Shown: positions 49,049 through 58,650, counted from the first letter of the stretch. The stretch: 60,000 nucleotides of DNA from Cryptomeria japonica (GCF_030272615.1 NC_081405.1:610389065-610449064); one strand, 5' to 3'. Notes: generated from the letters alone by a model not told the origin. Numbers and translations are program-made.

Positions 49049-49099
49049 GACCTCAAAAAATTCTTTTGAGGCCGTTGAGGCTCTTGGGAAACAAATACT

Positions 49100-49375
49100 A
49101 TGTCTATTTACGACATACGCACTACATTGATAACCGCATGCACACTGCTAGTCCATAAAATGTTGGCAACCCCACGATATTTTTTTCCCATTTTGTACTA
49201 ATAAGTAGCATGTACGCGCTCCTAAGCCTAAAAAATGTTATTGCAGGGTAGCGAATAATGGGCTCAGTATCCCGTACGCGCTTACAAGTAATAAGTATTG
49301 TGTGCACGCTCCTACACCTTAAAAACATTATGGCAGGGCAATGAACTAATAGGTTTAGTACCCCGTACACGCTAT
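49100..49375. repeat. Inner right subterminal repeat array
   Basis: About six variants of the GCGTACGC motif (CATACGCAC, GCATGCACAC, GTACGCGCTCC, CCGTACGCGC, GTGCACGCTCC, CGTACACGCT). They lie within a degraded repeat that also shares CCTAAGCCTA with the left end. Confidence 0.7.
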
Positions 49376-49394
49376 TGGTAGTAGAAAAAATGTG

Positions 49395-49483
49395 AATTTA
49401 AAGGGAGGGAGGAAGAGAGAGAGGGAGAGGGGGGAGAGTAGGGGGGAGGGAGAGAGGAGGGGGGAGGAAGGGAAGGAGGGAGA

Positions 49484-49540
<57 letters not shown>

Positions 49541-49590
49541 GGGAAAGGAGGGAGAAGGAGAGAGAGGGAGAGAGAGAGGGGGGATGGAAG

Positions 49591-49653
<63 letters not shown>

Positions 49654-49672
49654 GAGAAAAGAAGGGGTATGG

Positions 49673-49703
<31 letters not shown>

Positions 49704-49958
49704 GAGAGAGGAGCGGGCAAAAGGGAGGGAGGGAGAGAGGGAGAGAAGAGGGGGGAGGGAGGGAGAGAAGAAGGGGTATGGAGGAAGGGAGAGGGAGAGA
49801 GAAAGAGAGGGGGAGAGTAGGGGGAGGGAGAGAGAAGGAGGGAAGGAGGGAGAGGCAGAGAGGGAGAGAGAGAGGGGGAGGGAGGGAGGGAGAGAGAGAG
49901 AGAGGGAGAGGGAGAGAGGGAGAGAAGGAGGGGGGGAGGGAGAGGAAGAGAGAGAGAC
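49395..49958 (+). repeat. ~560-bp purine-only (GA)n tract
   Basis: The + strand is almost entirely A and G, with very few pyrimidines (mainly short GGGGTATGGA interruptions at about 49665 and 49775). It mixes (GA)n with GGGAGG units. Long ORFs through it are low-complexity artefacts. Such mirror-symmetric purine tracts can form triplex DNA. Confidence 0.95.
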
Positions 49959-49964
49959 CATAAC

Positions 49965-50245
49965 ACAATATGACCCTTAGAACACAATATGACCCCTAAC
50001 AACATCTAAGGGGTCATAGGGTGTCCTAAGGGGTCATATGACACTATATTATCCCTTAGCACACCATAGGACCTATAACAACACCAAATAGTGTCCTAAG
50101 GGGTCATAGAACACCATATGACCCTTTAGAACACCATATGGTGTTGTTATGGGTCGTATGGTGTCCTGAGGGGTCACAGGACACCATATGACCTCTTAGG
50201 AAACAATATGACCTCTAATGACACCTAAGGGGTCATATGGTGGGC
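49965..50245. repeat. Minisatellite of ACACCATATGACCCCT units in both orientations, second locus
   Basis: Units such as ACACAATATGACCCCTAA, AGGGGTCATATGGTGT and GAACACCATATGACC alternate in orientation. They belong to the same family as 17031-17360, 32 kb away in this window. Confidence 0.85.
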
Positions 50246-50453
50246 GAATAAAATGATATATTAAATTTAAAGTTGTGAATAGAACAACATACAATAGAAC
50301 ATCAATAGTTTAGTTTTGATATAGCTAAGTTAGACCATTGTCAGCATGAGGGAGAGTCCAAGCAAACAAACAACGAGACTTCGCTAAAAAGAAAGTGTAA
50401 GAGCTTGACCTAACCCTAAGAGTACTACCTAGGTTCTAAAACATATGATGCTA

Positions 50454-50783
50454 TTAAATTTGCAAAGTTATAGGACTGATCTCGATTGTGACTATAGGAA
50501 TTACATACTTTATTTCTTTCATGGGTATGTATCGTTCCAAGCCTTTTGACAAGTGATGATCATCATATACTACCACTGCCATGCATACAACAAACTTTAA
50601 TTTATTTAGGTGACAGGTGTTATGTAACAACATGGGAACTCTCACATACCCACCACTATCATTCTCTAGGACATCATATGTGTTACTCTCCCTCTTTCTC
50701 TTCCTACCAGTTGTTTCCTTTTGAAAAACATATTGTAGGTACCTTGAGTCAACATGTTGCTTTGTTGACACTATTTTCCACAT
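50454..50783 (-). CDS. Hypothetical ORF near the right end of the DNA transposon
   Basis: A 109-codon minus-strand ORF starts MWKIVSTKQHVDSRYLQYVF and has a basic stretch (GRKRKRES). I do not recognise it. It lies on the same strand as the transposase gene and upstream of it, so it could be a remnant of another transposon gene or a chance ORF. The surrounding 50246-51000 shows no other clear signal. Confidence 0.25.
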   Translation of the reverse strand: MWKIVSTKQHVDSRYLQYVFQKETTGRKRKRESNTYDVLENDSGGYVRVPMLLHNTCHLNKLKFVVCMAVVVYDDHHLSKGLERYIPMKEIKYVIPIVTIEISPITLQI

Positions 50784-50967
50784 CTGCTCTGCTCATTAAA
50801 AACACATTCGAGAAGAATATTGTTACAAGTTTCCTTGTTTGTCATGGTAATGCACCCATGGTTCAATTTAAAACCATATTCCTCCTATTCAATATACACA
50901 CACAAATCCATCATTCAATTTTCTTAGGAGAGCATACATGATAAAAATCAAAGAGGAAGTTGTAGAC

Positions 50968-51018
50968 AAGAAATAAATTCACTTACTTCTATAGAAGTGC
51001 AGACACAGTTATAGTGGG
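50968..51018. repeat. Second copy of the 31390-31447 segment
   Basis: TTCACTTACTTCTATAGAAGTGCAGACACAGTTATAGTGGGG matches 31391-31446 apart from a 14-bp gap and two substitutions. It lies directly before a purine tract. Confidence 0.75.
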
Positions 51019-51217
51019 GTATGGAGGGAGGGAGGGAGAGAATAAGAGAAAGAGGGATGGGTTATGAAGGAAGGGAGAAGGGGAGAGAGCGAGAGAGAGA
51101 GGGATGGTGTATGGAGGAAGGGAGAAGGGGAGAGAGGGAGGGATGGGGTATGGAGGAAGGGAGAAGGGGAGAGAGGGAGGGAGAGAGAGGGATGGGGTAT
51201 GGAGGAAGGGAGAAGGG

Positions 51218-51253
<36 letters not shown>

Positions 51254-51262
51254 CACCTTGTA
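51018..51262 (+). repeat. Purine-rich minisatellite (GGGGTATGGAGGAAGGGAGA unit)
   Basis: About five copies of a 40-55 bp purine-rich unit, each containing GGGATGGGGTATGGAGGAAGG or a variant, ending in (GA)n. Its interruption TATGGA also occurs in the 49395-49958 tract. Confidence 0.88.
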
Positions 51263-51289
51263 TGCACTTGAGAGGGGGAGAAAATACAC

Positions 51290-51400
51290 TTATATGTTTA
51301 TATATATACTTAATATATTATATATTATTATATACATATATATATAAATATTATATATTATATGTATATACACATTTATATACAATATCATATTATACAC
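51290..51400. repeat. TA-rich low-complexity tract
   Basis: TATATATAC/ATATTATATA alternating runs with strong self-complementarity. No gene. Confidence 0.8.
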
Positions 51401-51414
51401 ACTCAAAATGTAAA

Positions 51415-51530
51415 CAATAGCGCGTACGCGCTGTTTATAGTAAACAAAGCGTGTACGCGTTTCTTACACCATAAGTACCCCGTATGCGCTTTTTATACCA
51501 TAAGTACCCTGTACGTGCTTTTGACTGTTT
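51415..51530. repeat. Outer right subterminal repeat array
   Basis: Four motifs at about 29-bp spacing (GCGCGTACGCGCTG, GCGTGTACGCGTTT, CCGTATGCGCTTT, CTGTACGTGCTTT), separated by TATACCATAAGTACCC-like linkers. It mirrors the left array at 22690-22930. Confidence 0.8.
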
Positions 51531-51534
51531 AGGC

Positions 51535-52361
51535 TTGGAAATAGGCCTAGATGACAAAGCTATGATTTGGAAGTTTGATTTCCCTCCATTTCTCTCATTT
51601 TTGACGTGTTTTATTTTATCAACTTGTTTTATCGACTTTGTCATCATTAGGTTTACACTTCATCAAGTGGGTATTTCTATAATTGCCACCATATTTTCAC
51701 CCATCTTCTAAGCTTTCTAACCATATAATTTTTTTAAAATTTGAACAACAATAATATATTATTATTGAATTTCTTTTACCAGTGTCTCCATAGTTCTAAC
51801 AGACATAGGTGCACCATTTTTTTAATAACTTTTGATATACTTATCCAAATTTTTTAAAAAAAATATATTATTGTAGTGCACTTGATTCTTTAGAATTTAA
51901 AAAAAAATTGTATTTTCAATTTGTTTAGTGCAACTTATGCTTTGCGCATGAATAGGTACCTAATTTTTTAGGATGTGCTTGATTGGAAAAATCATAAAAA
52001 AAAATACTCAACAAAAAATTACAAAAAAATACACATCTTTTGGTTCTCACTCTTAACTATCTTTCTTCCAAAGGATTTGTCAAAATACGAAATCTAACTA
52101 TGAATTTTTGGATGCGCACGTCAGACACCATGTTATGTTTTTTAAAAAAAATGGGTTTGTTTTTCGTGGGTGAAGGATTTGACCCCCTTAAAATTATCCA
52201 ATTTTGAAAAGGTTTAGTAGTTTGGAAACTAAATTCAGAGTACTACAATATTTGTTATTTGACTATCTTCATATCTTGAGTGGATGACTTTCAAATTTTG
52301 CCTTCAAGTTCAGGTTCACCTGATTTCAGAAAAAAAGTGTCCACTTATACCTCCCTTTTTG
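51535..52361. other. Right subterminal unique region of the DNA transposon
   Basis: AT-rich with long A and T runs. No supported ORF. It separates the outer subterminal array from the right inverted repeat and is longer than the corresponding left interval. Confidence 0.5.
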
Positions 52362-52385
52362 ACCACCATCTTTGTGCACCTACCC
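52362..52385 (-). repeat. Right terminal inverted repeat
   Basis: It ends TTTGTGCACCTACCC, the reverse complement of the left end with one mismatch. ACAA (52386-52389) follows. Confidence 0.9.
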
Positions 52386-52612
52386 ACAAGTGCCATAAAT
52401 ATATCTAAGAATCCTGTTTTGCATGCACTAACCAAGTACATTGAATTGAAGTATCATTTCTTAAGGGAAAAAGTTCAAAGCAAAGATGTTATCTTAGAGC
52501 ATGTTTCTACCAAGGAGTAGCTTGTAGATATTTTTACCAAACCTCTGCCTAAGACTAAATTTAAGTGTCTTAGAAGTCAACTAGGGGTTGTACCCCTTCA
52601 TGAAGTTAGTTG
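52386..52612 (+). pseudogene. Copia C pol, 3' end of RNase H
   Basis: It resumes the YCDN(T)SAINISKN motif cut at 22622 and continues NPVLHALTKYIELKYHF and a stop within the typical VSTKE-LVDIFTKPLP tail. The pol stop follows at about 52610 (PLHEVS). The precise continuation fixes the right boundary of the DNA transposon. Confidence 0.92.
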
Positions 52613-52965
52613 AGCATGATACTAATTGCATCAATCCCTCAATTACTTACAAAATCTTAGAAGGATTGATGTAGGAGTGGATGTATTCCACAGGGGGAGC
52701 ATCCAGTTGCAGTATGTTGTTGACGCTAAGTGAAAATTTGGAATTACATGTTTTACTTTCAATTTGGCATTGCTGTCAAAGGAAGAGAAGAATTATGTAA
52801 GAGGAGGAGAATTATGTGATTGGCAAAGGGAAACTAGTGACAAGTTGAAGACAGACAAAGCATGGTGAATACTTGGTAATGTAACCCAGGATTCCTATTC
52901 ACCAATCACAGTAGCAATCAGAGGTGTTGATATTTGTATTGCCATCAATGCCAAAGGGGGAGATT
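52613..52965 (+). other. Copia C 3' untranslated region and polypurine tract
   Basis: Non-coding. Purine-rich pieces (CAGGGGGAGCATCC at about 52692, AAAGGAAGAGAAGAA near 52778) precede the tract AAAGGGGGAGAT (52954-52965) next to the LTR. Confidence 0.85.
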
Positions 52966-53236
52966 GTTGGTATTTGCATGAAGATTGGATTAATCATATG
53001 TTATGTTGTAATTGATGTCAACTGGATCCGTATTGGTATTGTTATTGTTGATATTGTCTGGTAACTAGTAGGAAGAGCTTTGTGGAAGATGTTGTAAGCC
53101 GATATGTAAGTATGTGAGTTGAACCAGTAAACCGGTGTATAAGGTTAAACCCTTTCTATGTTTTGTAACCGGTAAACCCTACTAGTTGTCTTTGTTAAAC
53201 CCTAACCGATTAAGTTTGCTCAAAATAGTTATGATG
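52966..53236 (+). repeat. Copia C 3' LTR, truncated to 271 bp
   Basis: It matches 17361-17632 with scattered substitutions, then stops at ...AGTTATGATG. The following GAGAT plus TGTTGGCAT is the polypurine end and LTR start of another element. Confidence 0.9.
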
Positions 53237-54551
53237 GAGATTGTTGGCATATGATGAAGTAGTGACAAAGTATGTTGTCATTGATGTTAATAAGTTCTCA
53301 AGCAGATACACCGGTATGCACCGGTATAAAGATTGGAAGCAGTTTTGGTCAACCGGGATGGAGTGGACCGGTGTTGGGGTTCGCAACCAACGATCTTTTG
53401 TGAACGTTATGGATAAGGATCAGGATGCCATGTTAGTTGTGTGCACATGAAATATTTCCTTGAGGATTTTGCACATGGAGATCGAATTCATCGAATGCCT
53501 ACCTCGGGAATGCGTGATTTTCTAAGCAGTGTATGAAGAGGGCGTGATGGGTTACCGTTTTCCAGATGTGGTGAAGATCGGATCATGCAGAGTGACTTGA
53601 GATGTGTTTATATCATTTCATTCTATATATTGTGTTTGGACAATCAGATTTGGACCACTTGAAATTATAAACTTAAAATACTTAGCGATTAGGGTTTATG
53701 TTACCAGCCTAATTTTTTTCTATAAGGTTGATGAGTTTTGATATTGTTGTTGTTGGCAAATGTTGTGTTTGTGTCTGCATTTTGAGATACTTGCCAAACT
53801 AGAGTTTGAAACCTTGAGAGTGTGATTGTAGAGGAGAGGAGCTTAAAAGGATCTGCCTTAGCAAGTAGTGTTGTTCTAAGATCAAAGCTTTACCTATTCA
53901 CTTCTAACCATTTCAACAGAAAGAAAATTCCTTGACCGGGTAGCTTTAACAAGCTTGTTGTAAATCCTCTAACGAGGTGACTCAAGTTCATTGAGTTCTT
54001 TAAATCCTCTAGTGAGGTAACCTTTAACAGGGTATATAGCCATCCCTTAACCAAGTGATCTTTAACAGGACCGGTTCCTAATAGAACCTTATTGTAAAGT
54101 CTTTAACCGGACTAGGCTCCTAAAAGAGCGGACTTCAAAAGAGTTCAAAACAAGCTTGTGGGTATTCATCCCCACCATGGTTTTTCCCATATGGGTTTCC
54201 ATGTGAAAAATATGTGTGTTATGAGTTGTGCATTTTTCATGTGATGACTGAGTATTCTTTGTTTAGGTGATTATGCATGCAGAGCTAATAGTTATGGTAT
54301 TACTGATACAACACATGTATATGTATATTGGTGAAGTAGTTATCAAGTATTGAATGATATTTGAAGTATTCATTTTTACTGGTTTACATGTCTAAAGTCA
54401 TACTGTGTTTAACCAGTATTGTCATGGTTAAGTTCAGTGATGAAGATAACTGGTTATCATTGTTTTAACATGATAAGTTGTCGAAAAGTTTTTGTCTGTA
54501 CTGATTCACCCCCCCTCTCTCAGTACCAGTTAGGGTATTTATTGTTCATCA
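53237..54551 (+). mobile_element. Copia F: polypurine end and 3' LTR only
   Basis: GAGAT (53237-53241) followed by an LTR from TGTTGGCATATGATG (53242) to about TTGTTCATCA (54551). It carries the shared hairpin (about 54174-54205), CCTCTAACGAGG-type mini-palindromes (53930-54130) and the CCCCCCTCTCTCAG tract near the end. No primer site follows, so this is a 3' LTR. Its internal part and 5' LTR are gone. Confidence 0.8.
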
Positions 54552-57500
54552 TTATTCATCATCGAGAAGTCAAAGCACAAGAGAAGACTCATTAGCTATT
54601 TTAGCCTCTCTACTCTTGCCTCACCCTAATTTTGTGGATAATACCTTCCAAGTGGAGGTAATCTACAAACCCAGTGTCCCTAAAAAATGTTGACCATTGG
54701 TAGTTGTTTAATGATGACAAACAGATAATTGAATTCGTCAAGAATTCAAAATCTTTTGCTCACTGTTATTTTGAAGGAGGTGATAATGAAACTAATGAAG
54801 TTCTGGAAGATGAGGCCAAAGAAGCGAAAATAGTGTAGTTAAAAGGAAATAAGATACCTAGAGGACTAGTCTCTCTTGAAGATTTTTTCAGCCATCAATA
54901 TTAATACTTGAAGAAAAAGAATAAGTCTATTCCCACCTCCTCTGAGTATGATCAAGTTAATATTGGAACTGAGGAAAACCCTAAGATTGTCTATATTGGC
55001 AAGTGTTTCTCTCCTTAAGAAAGAGAGAAATTGATCACTTTATTTATTTTCTATCAAGATGTCTTTACTTGTAGTTATGCTAATTTGATGTAATTCGTGT
55101 CGGTATACATATTTCCTTCTGTGCCGATGTACATCTTCTATGCTAGTGCCAGTGTAGATTGATTTTGTTGATGTCGGTGCACTATTTTGTTTGAGTAATG
55201 CTTTGCTGGTATAATGTCTTGCCGTTGTCATAGGATTGCAAGGTTGCCTGAGTAATGCTTTGCCGGGATAGAATATATTTTCCTTATTTTATGTTGAAAG
55301 CTACCTCTTGTAAATTTGCAGATGAGGTAGCTTTCAACATAAAATTCCTTTAAAACCTAATGTTACACCTCTTAGGTAGAAACACCATACTTATAATCGA
55401 AAGATTTCTGATGCAATCTTTGATGAAATTGAGAAAATGTGAAATGTGAAATGTGAAATGTGAAATTCAGAAAATGTGAAACGTGAAAATGTGGTTAACA
55501 TTGTTCCTATCAGGAAGAAAAATGGAGATAAGGATATGTGTGGAATACTGAAATCTGAATCAAGATTCCTTAAATGATAATTATCCTTTTCCTATCATGG
55601 ATCATATCTTGCAAACAGTTCCAGGCTCGAAGATGATGTCTATGTTTGATGGCTTTTTCAGGTTATAACCAGGTTGAAGTAGCTCCTAAGGATCAACACA
55701 AAACTACTTTCACTACTCCTATTGGAGTATTTTCTTATCATAGAATGCCATTTGGTCTTATCAATTCTAGTGCCACCTTCCAAAGGTCCATGGACCTATC
55801 TTTTGGGGACTTAAAAATAAGATCATTATAATTTATTTGGATGATTTAACAATTTTATCTAAGAAGAGAGCCAATCATCTGCATGATTTGGAAGTCATTC
55901 TGTAGTAATGTAGAGAGGAAGGTATCTCTTTAAGCCTAAAGAAGTTTTTCTTTGCCATAACCAAGGGAAAACTCTTGGGTCATATTGTCTCAAAGGAAGG
56001 AGTTAAGATCGATCCTAAAAGGGTAAAGGAAAATATGCAGTTGAGCTTACCAGTGAACAAAGATGGTGTTAGGTCTTTCTTTCGCCAAGTGAATTTCTTG
56101 AGAATATTTGTTCCTGATTTTATTGAGTTGACCAAGCCCATTGCCAAAATGATGAAGAACCATCCTTCCTTCAAATGGAGCCTTGAGGGAAAGCAATCTT
56201 TTGAAGATATCAATGTCGCGATTGCAAATGAACCTACCTTTCTATACCCTAGTTTCTCTAAAGGTTTCATTATATAGTCATACACCTCAAAACATACCAT
56301 GTCTGCTATATTGTTGTAAAAGAATGAACAAGATATTGAAGCCCCAATATCTTTTATGAGAATCCCTCTGAAGAAGTATGAGCTAAATTATTCTCATCTT
56401 GAGAAACATACCTATGATGTAGTGAAAGATCTTAAGAGCTTCAGATATTATATACTGCATTCTCATGCTGTCATTTTTGTGCCAGAGGCAACTATGAAAA
56501 GCATTCTTACTCGGCAGAAAATTGGCTACAATAAAAGGGGCTCTTGGATAGCTAAAGTGCAGGAGTATGATGTGGATATAAAACCTACCAATTTGGTCAG
56601 AGGAAAAGGTTTGGCAGGATTAATTGTATGAAGAAAACCTTCTGAAGAAGAAGATCTCCCATTGATGTTGTTTACCAGCACAATAGATGAATGGTTCTCA
56701 GGTGTGTCATATTTATCAACATATGAAGATTGTCCTTCCCATTTGTCCTCAAAGGAAAAAAGGAATTTAAAGCTAAAAGCTAGAAGATATTTTCTTTGGG
56801 AAGGACACCTATATAGAGGAGTTGACGGTACTTTCTTAAGATGTGTAGATAAGGAGGCAACAAAAAAGTTGTTGGAATTCTTTCACAATGAGGCTTGTGG
56901 TGATCATTTCTCTACTTTTGTGACAACTTTTGAGATTATTTGCTAGAAGTTATATTGGCTAGGTATATTCAAAGATACAAATGAATGGGTATCTAAGTGT
57001 GAAAAGTGTGCCACATTTACTGGTAGACCCCATCTGGCTGCATTACCCTTGAGATGTGTTGTGATTGATGAGCCTTTCCAATAGTGGGACATTGGCTTTA
57101 TAGGCCCAATCAACCCACATTCCTCTACTGGACACACCCATATTTTGACATCCACTGATTATTTCACAAAATGGGTAGAAGCCATCCCTGTGAAACATAT
57201 CACTTCTGAAGTAGTATGTAATTTCTTGAAAGAAAATATCTTGGTAAGATTTGGAGCTCCCCAGAAAATAGAAGCTAATAATGCTAGTTATTTTTCATCG
57301 GTTGAGATTACCCTATTTTGTTATGAAAATGGCATTAGTTTAGCACATTCCTCAGATTATTATCCTAAACAAAATGGATAGGCTGAGTCTACCAATAAGA
57401 ATCTTGTTTCCATCATCAAGAAATTGGTAGATGAGAATTAGAGGAAATGGCATAAGAAGTTATATGATGCTCTGTGGGTAGATAGTGTAACATAAAAAAG

Positions 57501-57942
57501 GGCTATAGGCATGTCTCCTTGTCATCTTGTTTATGGCATGCAGAGTGTTTTACCTTTGCCCCTAGAACTTTTTGCACTCAATTTGTAGAAGGCTATTAAA
57601 GATGAACAATTCCAATCTGTAGTAAAGAAGAATATTATGTATCTGAATAAGTTAGAAGAGCAAAGGGCTGTGGTGATAGACATAATTGCTCACCACCAAT
57701 AGATGGTTAAGAAATTTTTTGACAAGAGAGCCATGTAAAGAAATTTTTCTATTGGAGACATGGTCCTCCTTTGGGATAAGAGAAGGGAACCAAATGGCTT
57801 ACATAAGAAGTTCAATTCATTATGGACGAGACATTTTCAGATCAAGCAAATCCTTGGAAACAATGCTTTTCTATTGGCTTATCTAGATGCTACTCCATTG
57901 CCTCTTTCCTATAATGGGAAAGATTTGAAAATCTTCAGTTAA
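54552..57942 (+). pseudogene. Gypsy G pol (RT, RNase H, integrase)
   Basis: From 54640 a pre-RT region (FQVEVIYKPSVP, then YDQVNIGTEENPKIVYIGKC). The RT domain at about 55495-56270 has SMFDG, RMPFGLINSSATFQRSM and the YLDD catalytic motif (about 55835). RNase H (56280-56630) has KPTNLVRGKGLAGL. Integrase has an HHCC zinc region (HNEACGDHFS...KCEKC, 56880-57012), the first Asp in WDIGFIGP, EANNASYF where Asp is normally expected in DN(G), and AESTNKNL preceded by a stop. A C-terminal GPF-like module (SLWTRHFQI) is present. At least ten stops and frameshifts occur. A ~230-bp insertion interrupts the pre-RT region. Confidence 0.9.
55091..55344. repeat. Insertion in Gypsy G pol ending in a 21-bp inverted repeat
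   Basis: Pol reading stops after QDVFTCSYANLM (~55090) and resumes at about 55324 with FQHKIPLKPNVTP. The last inserted bases TTTTATGTTGAAAGCTACCTC (55287-55307) are the exact reverse complement of pol bases 55324-55344. This suggests snap-back repair synthesis. Within the insert GCCTGAGTAATGCTTTGCYGG-like sequence occurs twice. Confidence 0.75.
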
Positions 57943-58650
57943 ATCAACATCCTTCCCCCTATTTTTTGTAAATACTTTTTTCCTCCTAGTTAGTCTATTG
58001 TGCTTGCTTTCTTCCATTTGTATTTCCCTATGATTAAGGCTTATGCCAAGTTTTTTGGATCCTGTGCATCCTAAAAGTCCTTGCCCCCATTCAGAGCCAA
58101 CGTGCTTCCCCCTTTATTTAAAATTTTGAAATCGCTCCCCTTTAGTCATGGATTCGGTCATTTCCTAAAGTAATTTCATGTTTCGTGCTCCTTTTCTAAG
58201 TCAGTCGCGGAGTTAGGAATTTCTAGAAGTCCCCAATCGCTCGACACCTCCTACCTTGTGTTTGGTCGCTCAGTCGCGAGTTATAGAAAGCTCACAAGTA
58301 TCAACCTTAGGTTCATAAGTTAGCATTTTACCCGATTGAGTGACATGTCAAATCTTCCCTAGGTTTCAGAGCACTGCCTTTGTGTCAGGTTTTATATAAA
58401 CTAACACTATTTTCCTTGTCAGTAGGAACAAGCCAAATTAAGGGACCGTTTAAAGAGGCGAAGTTAATGCAGCATTTAAGGCATGTCACATAAATTAAGT
58501 ACATGAACGAGGTGGACAATGATTTTTGAAGTAGCCTCCATTTTTTTGAGTTCTCTAAGTGCATCATTGATCTCGCGCTCATGTAGAGTATAATACAAAA
58601 TTAGTTGGTTGGCATGCAAGACATAGTGATGGAGCTATTGAATTTTGAAA
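57943..58650. other. Spacer between Gypsy G pol and the accessory ORF (possible LTR)
   Basis: Non-coding. It contains TCAGTCGCGGAGTTA and a near repeat TCAGTCGCGAGTTA (about 58200 and 58270), and a TATA-box-like TTTTATATAAACT (58389-58401). It could be all or part of an LTR, but no repeat partner occurs in the window. Confidence 0.35.

Larger units (their letters stand above)
22627..52385. mobile_element. Giant TIR DNA transposon carrying a D-D-D-type transposase (Sola-like, tentative)
   Basis: The limits are fixed by the interrupted Copia C RNase H codons: ...TGTGATAAT before, and ACAAGTGCC after. The ends are 24-bp inverted repeats matching at 23 positions, GGGTATGTGCACAAAG... on the left and GGGTAGGTGCACAAAG... 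reading inward from the right. The flanking 4 bases are AAAA (22623-22626) and ACAA (52386-52389), fitting a 4-bp target duplication with one substitution. Internal parts are subterminal repeats at both ends, a plus-strand multi-exon gene, a 358-bp satellite, a minus-strand transposase gene, purine tracts and a minisatellite. Copia D (17,588 bp including Gypsy E) is a later insertion, so the element itself is about 12.2 kb. The superfamily name is a guess from the catalytic set and duplication length. Confidence 0.85.
17361..53236 (+). mobile_element. Copia C: Ty1-copia element split by the 29.8-kb DNA transposon, 3' LTR truncated
   Basis: 5' LTR 17361-18736, primer site, gag, pol to 22622, then the DNA transposon (22627-52385). 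The RNase H end follows at 52386-52612, then the polypurine tract (52954-52965) and 271 bp of 3' LTR. Without the insert the element would be about 6 kb. The right LTR ends at a fusion with Copia F, so the target duplication cannot be seen. Confidence 0.92.

Noticed and set aside
49392-50005. Long ORFs of up to 216 codons on both strands
   Set aside because: They are Ser/Leu/Pro or Arg/Glu/Gly repeats read through the (GA)n tract. Every frame is open because the tract has no stop-forming pyrimidines.
51021-51420. Overlapping ORFs in the second purine tract
   Set aside because: The same low-complexity artefact, with no domain.
52284-52520. ORF starting before the DNA transposon's right end
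   Set aside because: Its first third is transposon DNA. Only the part from 52386 is real (Copia C RNase H).
53242-54551. Copia F as a solo LTR
   Set aside because: The GAGAT polypurine end directly precedes it, showing it is the 3' LTR of a truncated element rather than a product of LTR-LTR recombination.
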